A program made the position numbers and the translations under genes. A model generated the notes under the pieces. It was not told the DNA's origin. It did not search any database and worked only from the letters and a program-made list of their open reading frames with translations. From NCBI RefSeq assembly GCF_017876295.1, contig NZ_JAGINT010000001.1, positions 868,001 through 932,000 of the forward strand: a DNA stretch of 64,000 nucleotides. Direction: 5' to 3'. Below, one piece after another: positions 29,236 through 38,965 of the stretch. The number at the start of each line of letters is the position of its first letter. Position 1 is the stretch's first letter. Source of the DNA: Kribbella aluminosa. GTDB taxonomy: Bacteria > Actinomycetota > Actinomycetes > Propionibacteriales > Kribbellaceae.

Positions 29236-29778
29236 GTGCCCGCCTACGGGCAGGCGCGGGGTGCCTGGGGATGGCATCCGCTCGATAGTCGTTGGGCCCA
29301 ACGGGTTGTGGACGCGGCCGGGATCGCACCCGGCGAGCTCGTCCTCGATGTCGGGGCCGGCCTAGGTGCGTTGACCGCGCCGCTGGTCCGGGCCGGCGCC
29401 CGCGTGGTCGCGGTCGAACTCCATCCAGGTCGTGCCGACCGGTTGCGCCGGCGGTTCGCGGACGCGCCGGTGACGGTCGTTCGTGCCGATGCCGGTGACC
29501 TCAGGTTGCCGTCGCGGCCGTTCCGGGTGGTGTCGAGCCCGCCGTACAACATCTCCACCTTGTTGCTGAAACGCCTGCTGGCACAGGGCTCTCGGCTCGT
29601 GTCGGCGGATCTGGTGTTGCAGCGGCAGGTGGCGAACCGGTGGGTACGCGGCGATGTGCCGGGGGCGAACCGGTGGTTCCGCTACTACGACCCGTCGATC
29701 GGTCTACGCCTTCCCCGCAAGGCTTTCACCCCACCACCCCATGTCGATTCAGCAGTACTGGTACTGCGCAAACGCTGA
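29236..29778 (+). CDS. KsgA/Erm-type rRNA adenine methyltransferase catalytic domain
   Basis: A 180-residue SAM-dependent methyltransferase. Motif I is LVLDVGAGLGALT, the acidic end of strand 2 is VAVELHPGRADRLR, and motif IV is SSPPYNIST, i.e. SPPY where most Erm and KsgA proteins have NxPY. The usual C-terminal helical RNA-binding domain is absent: the protein stops after the catalytic fold. An unusual start, YGQARGAWGWHPLDS, replaces the normal 'GQNFL' region. It could modify rRNA or another nucleic acid; antibiotic resistance cannot be claimed from sequence. The GTG start has no clear ribosome binding site. Confidence 0.75.
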   Translation: MPAYGQARGAWGWHPLDSRWAQRVVDAAGIAPGELVLDVGAGLGALTAPLVRAGARVVAVELHPGRADRLRRRFADAPVTVVRADAGDLRLPSRPFRVVSSPPYNISTLLLKRLLAQGSRLVSADLVLQRQVANRWVRGDVPGANRWFRYYDPSIGLRLPRKAFTPPPHVDSAVLVLRKR

Positions 29779-29783
29779 AAGAA

Positions 29784-29813
29784 CCCCGCCCCCTCGCTCC
29801 GCTCGGGGCGGGG
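29784..29813. terminator. terminator hairpin after the methyltransferase gene
   Basis: CCCCGCCCC (29784-29792) pairs with GGGGCGGGG (29805-29813). It lies between two convergent genes and has A-rich flanks (GAAA before, AAGGAA after) but no T-run. Confidence 0.65.
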
Positions 29814-29921
29814 GAAGGAACCAAGCCCACCCCGCGAGCGGCTCAGTCGCGTCCACCGCGTGCGGGCACTCACGGCCAAGCTCGCCTGGGTGGTTCGGTC
29901 GGGTCCGCCGCGTGGGGGCGG

Positions 29922-31658
29922 TTAGCCGTGCCAGGAGGTCCAGAGGGCGGCGTAGGGGCCTTGGCGGGCTACTAGGTCGTCGTGGCTGCCTAGCTCGGTG
30001 ATTTGGCCGTCTTCTACTACGGCTACCCGGTCGGCGTCGTGGGCTGTGTAGAGGCGGTGGGCGATGGCGATCACCGTTCGGCCCTCGAGTACTGCGGCCA
30101 GGGAGCGCTCCATGTGGCGTGCTGCCCGGGGGTCGATCAAGGACGTCGCCTCGTCGAGGACCAGCGTGTGGGGGTCGGCCAGGACCAGCCGTGCCAGCGC
30201 CAACTGTTGGGCCTGCGCAGGCGTGAGTGACAGCTGGCCGGAGCCGACCCGAGTGTCCAACCCGGCAGGCAGTCCCTCGGCCCACTCGCGGGCGTCCACC
30301 GCACCGAGCGCGTCCAGCAGTTCAGCATCGGAGGCGGACGGACGCGCCATCGACAGATTGTCGCGAAGCGTCCCCACGAACACATGGTGCTCCTGCGTCA
30401 CCAGCGCGACCTGTTTGCGGAGCTCGTCCAGTGGCAGGTCTGTCATTCCGACACCGCCAACCGTGACCGACCCGGTCCGCGGCGGGTGAATCCCCGCGAC
30501 CAGCCGACCCAGCGTCGACTTGCCCGCACCCGACGGCCCGACCATCGCGATCCGCTCGCCCGGCTGGATCGTCAGGTCCACGCCGTGCAGCACGTCGCGC
30601 CCGTCGACGTACGAGAACCGCACGTCCCGCGCCTCGACCAGCTCGCCGTCCGGCTGCTGACCCGACGGCGTCCGATCATCCGGTACGTCGCTGATACCCA
30701 GCAGCCGCGCGAACGCCGCACCACCGGACTGCAGCTCGTCCAGCCAGGACAGCAACCGATCGACCGGATCGATCAACTGGTTCACGTACAGCACCGCAGC
30801 CGTCACGGCCCCCAGCGAGACGTGCCCGTTGAGATGCAGCCACCCGCCGAACAGCAGCGTCCCGACCACCGGCACCAGATACCCCAGCTCGGCCGCCGGG
30901 AAGTACACGGTCCGCAGGAACAACGTGTACCGCTCAGCGTTGAACGAACCACGGATGTCCTCGTCACCGCGCCGCACCCGGTCGTCGTACCGCCGGAGCG
31001 CCTCGACCGTCCGCGCCCCCTCGACCGTCTCCGCGAGCGAACTCGTCATCTGCGCGTACGCCGCGTTCTCGCGAAGGTACCCGTCCTTCGCCCGCCGCAG
31101 GTACCACCTCGTGCTCAGTAACAGCAGCGGCACCATCGCGACCAACGGCACCAGCACCCACACGCCCACCAGCAGCGTCGCGATCGCCGTGAACAGCACC
31201 GTGACCATCGCGACGATCGTCTCCGGTACGGCGAACCGCACCGTCCGCGACAGCGTGTCCACGTCCCGCGACGTCCGGGACAACAGATCACCGGTGCCGG
31301 CCCGCTCGACCGTGCCGATCGGCAGCGCCAGCGCGTTGTCGACGAACTCCTCGCGCAGCTCGGCCAGCACCTGCTCGCCGAGCGCGAACGACTTGTACCG
31401 CGCCCAGCGGGTGAGCAGCGACTGCGCGACGATGAACCCGGCGATCACGGCGATCACCAGGTTCACCTTGGCCGCGGTCGTGCCGTGCTGGACGTCCTGG
31501 ACCAGGTCACCGATCAGCCGCGGCGCCGCCAGTCCCGACACCGCCGCGAGCGCGTGCAGCAGCAACGCGGCCAGCAACGTGCGCGGATGCCGGCGCGCCA
31601 GCCGCCGGGCGTGCCGCCGGATCTCGGCCGACCCGGCCACGGGCAGGATCTGCCTCAT
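29922..31658 (-). CDS. ABC exporter half-transporter with degenerate signature motif
   Basis: A 578-residue fused permease/ATPase (ABCB type): six membrane helices in residues 1-310, then the nucleotide-binding domain. Walker A is intact (VGPSGAGKST), Q-loop VTQEHH, Walker B LVLDEAT, and H-loop IAHRL. The signature motif that should read LSGGQ is LTPAQ. The start ATG overlaps the stop of the next half-transporter gene upstream (ATGA), so the two proteins are made together and should pair. With the other partner lacking a Walker A motif, only one ATP site of the dimer can be complete. Export substrate unknown. Confidence 0.93.
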   Translation of the reverse strand: MRQILPVAGSAEIRRHARRLARRHPRTLLAALLLHALAAVSGLAAPRLIGDLVQDVQHGTTAAKVNLVIAVIAGFIVAQSLLTRWARYKSFALGEQVLAELREEFVDNALALPIGTVERAGTGDLLSRTSRDVDTLSRTVRFAVPETIVAMVTVLFTAIATLLVGVWVLVPLVAMVPLLLLSTRWYLRRAKDGYLRENAAYAQMTSSLAETVEGARTVEALRRYDDRVRRGDEDIRGSFNAERYTLFLRTVYFPAAELGYLVPVVGTLLFGGWLHLNGHVSLGAVTAAVLYVNQLIDPVDRLLSWLDELQSGGAAFARLLGISDVPDDRTPSGQQPDGELVEARDVRFSYVDGRDVLHGVDLTIQPGERIAMVGPSGAGKSTLGRLVAGIHPPRTGSVTVGGVGMTDLPLDELRKQVALVTQEHHVFVGTLRDNLSMARPSASDAELLDALGAVDAREWAEGLPAGLDTRVGSGQLSLTPAQAQQLALARLVLADPHTLVLDEATSLIDPRAARHMERSLAAVLEGRTVIAIAHRLYTAHDADRVAVVEDGQITELGSHDDLVARQGPYAALWTSWHG

Positions 31659-33376
31659 CGCAGGGCCTCCTCTGCTTCGGTCTGACGGGTGACGGTCCGG
31701 CGGTACTGCGGGGTGGACGCGAGCAGCTCGCGGTGCTTGCCGGTGGCAACGACACGGCCGGCGGCGACGAAGATCACCTCGTCGACGCGGTCCAGCAGCA
31801 GCGGGCTCGCGGTCATTACGACGGTGCTCCGGCCGCCCCGGTGCTCGTGCAGCCGGTCCGCGATCCGCGCCTCGGTGTGCGCGTCGACCGCTGAGGTCGG
31901 CTCGACCAGCACCAGCACCGACGGATCGGCGAGCAACGCCCGCACGAGCACCAGCCGCTGACGCTGGCCGCCGGAGAACGAGCGGCCCTTCTCCTCCACC
32001 TCGGAGTCGAGCCCGTCCGGCAGCGCCACGAGCACGTCCTCGGCGGACGCCGTACGCATCGCAGCCAGCAGCTCGTCGTCGGTACGCCGACCGGTCGGGT
32101 CCAGCTCCGCGCGCAGTACACCGGTGAACAGCTGGGAGCCGGTGTCGCTGACCAGGATCCGCTCCCGGACATCAGCCCGGGTAGCGCTGGCCAGCGTGAC
32201 GCCGCCGTACCGCACCTCGCTGGTGTCGTCGTACCTCCCGAGGCGGTCTGCGAGCGTGCCGTAGCTGTCCGGCTCGGCGGACACGACCGCGGTCAGCAAC
32301 CCGTCGCGGGCGCGGACGCCGGAGGCCGGGTCGACCAGGTCGCCGTGCTCCGGCAGCCGCACCGGGGTCTCCGGCTCGATGATGTCCGGCTCCAGCTTCA
32401 GCACCCGGATCACGCGGCTCGCGGCCACGAGCCCCCGCATCAGCTGGTTCGCGAACTCGGTCGCCGTCCGTAGCGGGAGCACCAGGAACGTCGCGTACCC
32501 GTAGAACGCGACCAGCGACCCCGCGCTCAGCTGACCGCGCAACGCGAAGTGCGCGCCGAGGCCGACGACCAGCACCACGAAGATGCCGGGCAGCAGTACC
32601 TGCGCCGCGTCCAGCACGGACTGGATCCCGGCCACCCGCACACCGGCCTTGCGCACCTGCTGGGACTCGCTCCGGTACCGCTTGGAGAACGACTCCTCGC
32701 CGCCGATGCCGCGCAGCACCCGCAACCCGGCGACGATGTCGGAACCCAGCGAGTTCAGCTCGCCGACCGCCTCGCGCTGCGCGGACTGCCGCTTGTGCAG
32801 CGGCCGCAGCATCGGGCCGAGGGCGAACAGCATCACCGGTACGCCGATCAGCACCACCAGCCCGAGCACGGTCGACGAGGACAGCAGGATCACCGCGACC
32901 ACGAAGAACGCGACGATCGCGCCCGCGAACCGGGCCGAGATCTCCATCAGGTTCCCGATGTAGGACAGGTCGCCGGCGCCGATGCTGACCACCTCGCCGG
33001 TGGCCAGCTGCTTCGGCAGCGTGGCGCCCAGGTCGGCCGACTTCCGGGTCACGACCTGGACCGTCCGGTACGCCGCGGTCAGCCAGTTGGTGACCGCGAA
33101 CCGGTGCCGCATGATGCCGGCCGTCGCCTGCACGACCCCGACCACGAACAGCAGCGCGGTCCAGCGCAGCAGTCGCTCGCCGTCCAGCGCCGCGATGCCC
33201 TCGTCGATGGCCCGACCGAGGATCGCCGGGATGAACGCCTGGGCGGCCATCCACAGGATGCCGAACGTCATGCCACCGGCGAGCGTGCGGGACTGACCGC
33301 GGGCGACCCACCACAGGTAGCGGGCCGGCGAGCGATGGTTCGGGAGGCCGGGGTCGGCGAGGGGGAGTTGTTTCAT
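31655..33376 (-). CDS. ABC exporter half-transporter with degenerate Walker motifs
   Basis: Partner of the previous gene, 573 residues: six membrane helices, then a nucleotide-binding domain in which the P-loop is lost. Where GxxGxGKST is expected it reads VVSAEPDSYGTLADRLG, with no Lys. Walker B is also changed (VLVLVEPTSAVD, Val for Asp). The signature motif FSGGQRQRL is intact. This protein can supply a signature motif to the partner's Walker A but not bind ATP normally itself. First gene of the two-gene operon; no clear ribosome binding site before the ATG. Confidence 0.93.
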   Translation of the reverse strand: MKQLPLADPGLPNHRSPARYLWWVARGQSRTLAGGMTFGILWMAAQAFIPAILGRAIDEGIAALDGERLLRWTALLFVVGVVQATAGIMRHRFAVTNWLTAAYRTVQVVTRKSADLGATLPKQLATGEVVSIGAGDLSYIGNLMEISARFAGAIVAFFVVAVILLSSSTVLGLVVLIGVPVMLFALGPMLRPLHKRQSAQREAVGELNSLGSDIVAGLRVLRGIGGEESFSKRYRSESQQVRKAGVRVAGIQSVLDAAQVLLPGIFVVLVVGLGAHFALRGQLSAGSLVAFYGYATFLVLPLRTATEFANQLMRGLVAASRVIRVLKLEPDIIEPETPVRLPEHGDLVDPASGVRARDGLLTAVVSAEPDSYGTLADRLGRYDDTSEVRYGGVTLASATRADVRERILVSDTGSQLFTGVLRAELDPTGRRTDDELLAAMRTASAEDVLVALPDGLDSEVEEKGRSFSGGQRQRLVLVRALLADPSVLVLVEPTSAVDAHTEARIADRLHEHRGGRSTVVMTASPLLLDRVDEVIFVAAGRVVATGKHRELLASTPQYRRTVTRQTEAEEALR

Positions 33377-33462
33377 GGCCCGTTCAGGCTAGGTCCCGGC
33401 TCCGACAGTCGCATGCGAATTAATCGCAGTTGTGGACCCCCTGAACCGGCACCATCTAGGAC

Positions 33463-34065
33463 ATGACGAGGGGACGGGGCTGGCTGATCGGGTACGGCGT
33501 ACTGACGGTGGCGCAGCTGGTCACGATCGCGATCGGTGAGACGTGGTCGCAGCTGATCACCAAGGTGCTGCTGATGCCGACGCTGGCGGTGTGGGCGCGG
33601 CTGAACGGTGGCCCGGTGACGTTGCTGGTCGCTCTGGTTGCGTCGTTGGCCGGGGACGTCCTGCTGCAGGTGGACCAGCTGCTACCGGGCATGCTGGCGT
33701 TCGGGGTGGCGCATGTCTGCTACGTGGTGCTGTTCGCCCGCCGTGCTCGTAAGCGGTCGCTCTTGCTCGTAGCGGCGTACGGTGTGGTCTGGCTGGGGGC
33801 TCTGGTGCTGCTGTGGCCCGGTCTTGGCGACAACCAGATCCCCGTAGCGGTCTACTCGTTACTGGTCACGGCTACGGCTGTCACGAGCGGCTGGAACGGC
33901 TGGCGCGCGGGTGTGGGCGGTGCGCTGTTCTTGATCTCGGACGGGCTCATCGGCGCGGGTATGGCAGGACATGACTTCACAGCGCGCGACTATCTGGTGA
34001 TGGCGACGTACTGCGTCGCGCAGTACCTGCTGTCGAGTGGTCTGCTGCGTGGTGACAGTCGGTAG
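33463..34065 (+). CDS. YhhN-family membrane protein (lysoplasmalogenase type)
   Basis: A 200-residue integral membrane protein with about eight helices. The TLAVWARLNGG region and conserved Asp residues in SLAGDVLLQ and ALFLISDGLIG are the family's hallmark, forming the putative active site in the membrane. Vertebrate members (TMEM86) hydrolyse lysoplasmalogen; the bacterial substrate is not established. Divergent from the ABC exporter genes across 86 bases. Confidence 0.85.
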   Translation: MTRGRGWLIGYGVLTVAQLVTIAIGETWSQLITKVLLMPTLAVWARLNGGPVTLLVALVASLAGDVLLQVDQLLPGMLAFGVAHVCYVVLFARRARKRSLLLVAAYGVVWLGALVLLWPGLGDNQIPVAVYSLLVTATAVTSGWNGWRAGVGGALFLISDGLIGAGMAGHDFTARDYLVMATYCVAQYLLSSGLLRGDSR

Positions 34066-34128
34066 ACCTTCACCTTGCGTTGGGCAACGGGTTCCCGTCG
34101 TGCAATGTCGGGCCCCTGTCCTGGATCT

Positions 34129-35094
34129 ATGTTGGTGATCGCGCATCGGGGAGCGAGTGGCTACCGCCCGGAACACACTCCGGCGGCCTACCGGCTGGCC
34201 GCGGCCCAGGGAGCCGACTACCTGGAACCGGACCTGGTCGCCACCCTCGACGGCGTCCTGGTCTGCCGGCACGAGAACGAGATCTCCGGTACGACGGACG
34301 TCGCGGAGCACCCGGTCTTCGCGGACCGGAAGATCACCAAGATCGTCGACGGGACCGCCGTCACCGGGTGGTTCGTGGAGGACTTCACGTACGCCGAGCT
34401 GCGCACGCTGCGGGCCCGTGAGCGGATGCCCGCGCTCCGGGCGAACAACACGGCGTACGACGGGCTGGAGGAGATTCCCACCTTCGACGACGTGGTCCGG
34501 CTTGCCCGCCGGGAGTCGGCGCGGCTGGGGCGGCCGATCGGGGTGATCCCGGAGATCAAGCACCCGGCGTACTTCCGGCGGCTCGGTCTGCCGCTCGAGG
34601 AACTGCTCACCGAGCGCATCCTGGCGCTCCGGCTGCGTCCCGAGGAGATCATGGTGCAGTCGTTCGAGCCGACGAGCCTGCGCCGGCTGTCGGTGATGAC
34701 CCAGGTGCCGCTGGTGCAGCTGATCGACGCCGAGAGCGCGCCGAACGACTTCCTGCGGACGGGGGACGGACGGACGTACGCCGACCTGATCGAGCCGCGG
34801 GGGCTCCGGGAGGTGGCGACGTACGCGCAGGTGCTGGCGCCCCACAAGGACCTCGTCGTACCGCGTACCGCGGACGGCTGCCTCGGGGAGCCGACCAGGC
34901 TGGTCGACCACGCGCACCGTGCTGGCCTGGCGGTCCAGGTGTGGACGTTCCGCGCCGAGCGGCGCTTCCTGCCGACAGCTACCGATTTCCCGACCGAACT
35001 GACCCGTTTCGCCGCACTGGGGCTGCAGGGCGTCTTCTGCGACCACCCGGACCAGGCGGTCGCAGTACTGCGTAAGTCGGCTCTGAACGTGTAG
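34129..35094 (+). CDS. glpQ: glycerophosphodiester phosphodiesterase
   Basis: Predicted 321-residue GDPD enzyme cleaving glycerophosphodiesters to glycerol-3-phosphate and an alcohol. The active-site motif MLVIAHRGASGYRPEHTPAAY carries the catalytic His and Glu, EPDLVATLDGVLVCRHE the metal-binding Glu/Asp and second His, then VIPEIKHPAYF and the final VFCDHPDQ. No signal peptide when started at 34129, so cytoplasmic. The longer form from 34105 would add eight residues. A good terminator hairpin follows. Confidence 0.9.
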   Translation: MLVIAHRGASGYRPEHTPAAYRLAAAQGADYLEPDLVATLDGVLVCRHENEISGTTDVAEHPVFADRKITKIVDGTAVTGWFVEDFTYAELRTLRARERMPALRANNTAYDGLEEIPTFDDVVRLARRESARLGRPIGVIPEIKHPAYFRRLGLPLEELLTERILALRLRPEEIMVQSFEPTSLRRLSVMTQVPLVQLIDAESAPNDFLRTGDGRTYADLIEPRGLREVATYAQVLAPHKDLVVPRTADGCLGEPTRLVDHAHRAGLAVQVWTFRAERRFLPTATDFPTELTRFAALGLQGVFCDHPDQAVAVLRKSALNV

Positions 35095-35096
35095 CA

Positions 35097-35127
35097 GCGG
35101 GGTAACCGCTGCCTGCGGTCACCCCGC
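35097..35127. terminator. terminator hairpin after the phosphodiesterase gene
   Basis: GCGGGGTAACCGC (35097-35109) pairs with GCGGTCACCCCGC (35115-35127) with one mismatch around TGCCT. It lies between convergent genes (phosphodiesterase and PspC protein) and probably serves both. No T-run. Confidence 0.7.
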
Positions 35128-35162
35128 CTGGGGTCCTGCGCCTCCGGCGGGCGCAGACGTTG

Positions 35163-35504
35163 TCACGCCGCCGGGGGCTTGGTGTTGGTGTCGTCGTAGA
35201 TGCGGGAGGCGATGTCCTGCTCGGTGGAGTCCTGGTTCTGGTGCAGGTTCACCGAGTGCTGGACGTTCTGCCAGACGGCCTTGCCGTCGGACTCGGGGAT
35301 CACGATCCAGGCGACCGCGTAGCCGATCATCGCGGCGCCACCGGTGATCAGCGTAAGGCCGACCCAGCCGAGGCGGACCAGGGTCACGTCGACGTTCAGG
35401 TACTCGGCGATGCCGCCGGAGACGCCGGAGAGCATCCGCTGGTTCGCGGAGCGCCGGAGGACCTTGCCGGAGAGGTTCTGGAACGGTGCGTTGGAGTTCG
35501 TCAT
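35163..35504 (-). CDS. PspC-domain membrane protein
   Basis: A 113-residue protein. Residues 16-70 are a PspC domain: KVLRRSANQRMLSGVSGGIA, then EYLNVDVTLVRLGWVGLTLI, and a second membrane helix ending AWIVIPE. PspC proteins act in envelope-stress responses; here there is no pspA nearby. The C-terminal 40 residues are hydrophilic. I chose the ATG at 35504 because the family starts there; an upstream GTG/ATG extension is Arg/Cys rich and unlike the family. Confidence 0.88.
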   Translation of the reverse strand: MTNSNAPFQNLSGKVLRRSANQRMLSGVSGGIAEYLNVDVTLVRLGWVGLTLITGGAAMIGYAVAWIVIPESDGKAVWQNVQHSVNLHQNQDSTEQDIASRIYDDTNTKPPAA

Positions 35505-35634
35505 GGCTCTACTGTCCCGTTCCGGCACCCCTCCGCACATCAGGATCGGTACCGACCGACCCCTGACCCGACCCCGACGACTTTCGTGGAACCCGGGTCA
35601 CCCGCCAGCCTGTCTCTAAGGGTGAGGAGGGGGA

Positions 35635-35997
35635 ATGGACGAGTTCACCGAGTACGTGACCGCACGCTGGCCGACGCTGGTCCGGTCGGCGGTCCTGCTC
35701 GGCTGTACGCCGTCCGAGGCGGAGGACCTCGTCCAGTCCGCGCTGGAGCGCTGCCTGCTCAAGTGGAACCGGGTGCGCATGGCGGAGGACAGGGACGCGT
35801 ACGTGCACCGCGTACTGGTCAACTGCTTCCGCTCCTCCCGCAGACGCCGCTGGCACGGGGAGCTGCCGTCGTCGCGGCCGCCATCGGTGCGACGACCCTC
35901 CTCACCCCGCACCCGCAGACCACGCCTGCCGCACCGCCGCCGACCCGCCTGTTCGGCTTCGGCCACGCTGCGATCGCCGTACCGGCGGACTGGTTGA
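35635..35997 (+). pseudogene. SigE-family ECF sigma factor, truncated by deletion
   Basis: Begins after AGGAGGGGGA with MDEFTEYVTARWPTLVRSAV. Sigma region 2 is intact to VHRVLVNCFRSSRRRRW; then the sequence runs into an Arg/Pro-rich nonsense tail, and region 4 is missing. The frame that should follow is replaced by the middle of another gene (see the PASTA protein). A deletion joining the two genes is the simplest explanation. A region-2-only product would not recognise promoters normally. Confidence 0.75.
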
Positions 35998-36560
35998 CCA
36001 ACAAGGCCGCCTGCGGTACACCCCAGCAGGACACGGTCCTGATCGACGACCCGAGCGCGACGCACTTCTGTTCGGCCCGCCGGCCGGACGGCGTGGACAG
36101 CGTTCAGCTGAGCGGCCGGCGCTCCCTCGACTTCCACGCCGACGAGGCGTTCGAGATCGACGGAGTGCGTGCCGAGCGCCAGCACACGACCTGCTCGACC
36201 TCCTCGCACTCTCCGACGTCCGACTCGGTGCTCTGCAGCGGCGCGGTCGGTATCCCATCGCTCACGGTGTGGTTCCGGGCCGACTCCTCGACGAGCGCCC
36301 AGGAGGTCGACCGGATGCTCAGCCGGATCCAGATCGTGCAGGGCCGGCCCGGCGTACCCAGCTATTCGTCGCTCGGCGGCGCGCCGACCGGGCCGCTCGT
36401 TGCCGGCTACACGCCGGTGCTCAAGGCCGCCGGGCTGAAGGCACACTCCAAGCCGGTGAAGTCGCTCAGCTATCCGGCCGGGACGATTCTCGGGGTTTCG
36501 CCAGCGGTGGGGACGATGTTGCCGGTCGGGGCGATCGTGACGGTGACGGTTGCGAAGTAG
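35854..36560 (+). pseudogene. membrane protein with C-terminal PASTA domain, 5' end lost
   Basis: From about 35854 a frame with normal codon use runs to the stop at 36560. It starts within a membrane helix (ARGAAVVAAAIGATTLL), continues as a Thr/Pro-rich extracellular linker and a Cys-containing domain (FGHAAIAVPADWLTNKAACG), and ends in a PASTA-like repeat (AGYTPVLKAAGLKAHSKP, YPAGTILGVSPAVG). There is no start codon at its beginning: it runs into the remnant sigma factor gene in a different frame. Probably once a membrane-anchored partner encoded right after the sigma factor. Confidence 0.7.
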
Positions 36561-36596
36561 GGAAACTGTCGGTAGGACCGCCTAGCGTTTGGGGGT

Positions 36597-36932
36597 ATGG
36601 ATGTGGCGGCGGTGGTGAAGGTGATGGTTGGGTTGCCGGGGGTGGAGGAGCAGGAGGGGTGGGCTGGGCAGCCGGTGTTCAAGGTGCGGAACAAGAGTTT
36701 TGCGTACCTGTCCGAGGACCAGACGCGGATGCACCTGAAGGCGCTCCGCGAGGAGCAGGAGGCGCTGGTCGCGGAGGATCCGGAGGCTTATGCGCCGTCG
36801 TGGGACGGCGGGCGGTTCGCGTGGGTCCTGGTTCGGCTGGAGCTGGCCGACGAGGAGGAGCTGGGTGAGCTTGTCACGGAGGCCTGGCGGCTGACGGCTC
36901 CGAAGTACCTGATTGCCCAGCTGGACACCTGA
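36597..36932 (+). CDS. MmcQ/YjbR-family protein
   Basis: A 111-residue protein of the YjbR fold (double-wing, DNA-binding-like). Characteristic are [26 protein letters not shown] near the N-terminus, a central Lys-Ala-Leu helix, and the C-terminal [16 protein letters not shown]. Function of the family is not established. Two CIRCE elements for groEL follow 17 bases after its stop. Confidence 0.85.
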   Translation: MDVAAVVKVMVGLPGVEEQEGWAGQPVFKVRNKSFAYLSEDQTRMHLKALREEQEALVAEDPEAYAPSWDGGRFAWVLVRLELADEEELGELVTEAWRLTAPKYLIAQLDT

Positions 36933-36948
36933 CCGCCACCGGGCCTGG

Positions 36949-36975
36949 CTTGCACTCGTTTGGGGCGAGTGCTAA
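36949..36975 (+). promoter_or_regulatory. CIRCE element 1 (HrcA operator)
   Basis: Left arm CTTGCACTC (36949-36957), 9-base spacer, right arm GAGTGCTAA (36967-36975). The right arm is the exact consensus; the left arm deviates in the first three bases. HrcA binding here represses groEL at normal temperature. Confidence 0.85.
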
Positions 36976-36982
36976 TACTTGG

Positions 36983-37009
36983 TTAGCACTCCAAGGGCGA
37001 GAGTGATAA
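36983..37009 (+). promoter_or_regulatory. CIRCE element 2 (HrcA operator)
   Basis: Left arm TTAGCACTC (36983-36991) is the exact consensus; after nine bases the right arm GAGTGATAA (37001-37009) has a single change. It starts seven bases after the first element, so the two operators stand on nearly the same face three helical turns apart. Confidence 0.85.
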
Positions 37010-38785
<1,776 letters not shown>

Positions 38786-38820
38786 TCCAGTAGTCCGACA
38801 GCACACAGCAGTACCCAGGG

Positions 38821-38846
38821 CGGCCCCGAACACACGTTCGGGGCCG
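38821..38846. terminator. terminator hairpin after groEL
   Basis: Perfect 11-bp stem CGGCCCCGAAC (38821-38831) and GTTCGGGGCCG (38836-38846), loop ACAC. A weaker outer inverted repeat, GTGAACAGG (38870-38878) with CCTGTTCAC (38905-38913), follows before the convergent GH6 gene and may serve as its terminator. Confidence 0.8.
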
Positions 38847-38965
38847 CTCGCATGCCAGCTCCAGGGGCCGTGAACAGGAACTGAGGGCTAGGCACCCGTT
38901 ATTACCTGTTCACAGACCCCGGCGCGCCGGCCCGGCCCCCACTTCCGGCCGCCCGGTGCCGGAGC

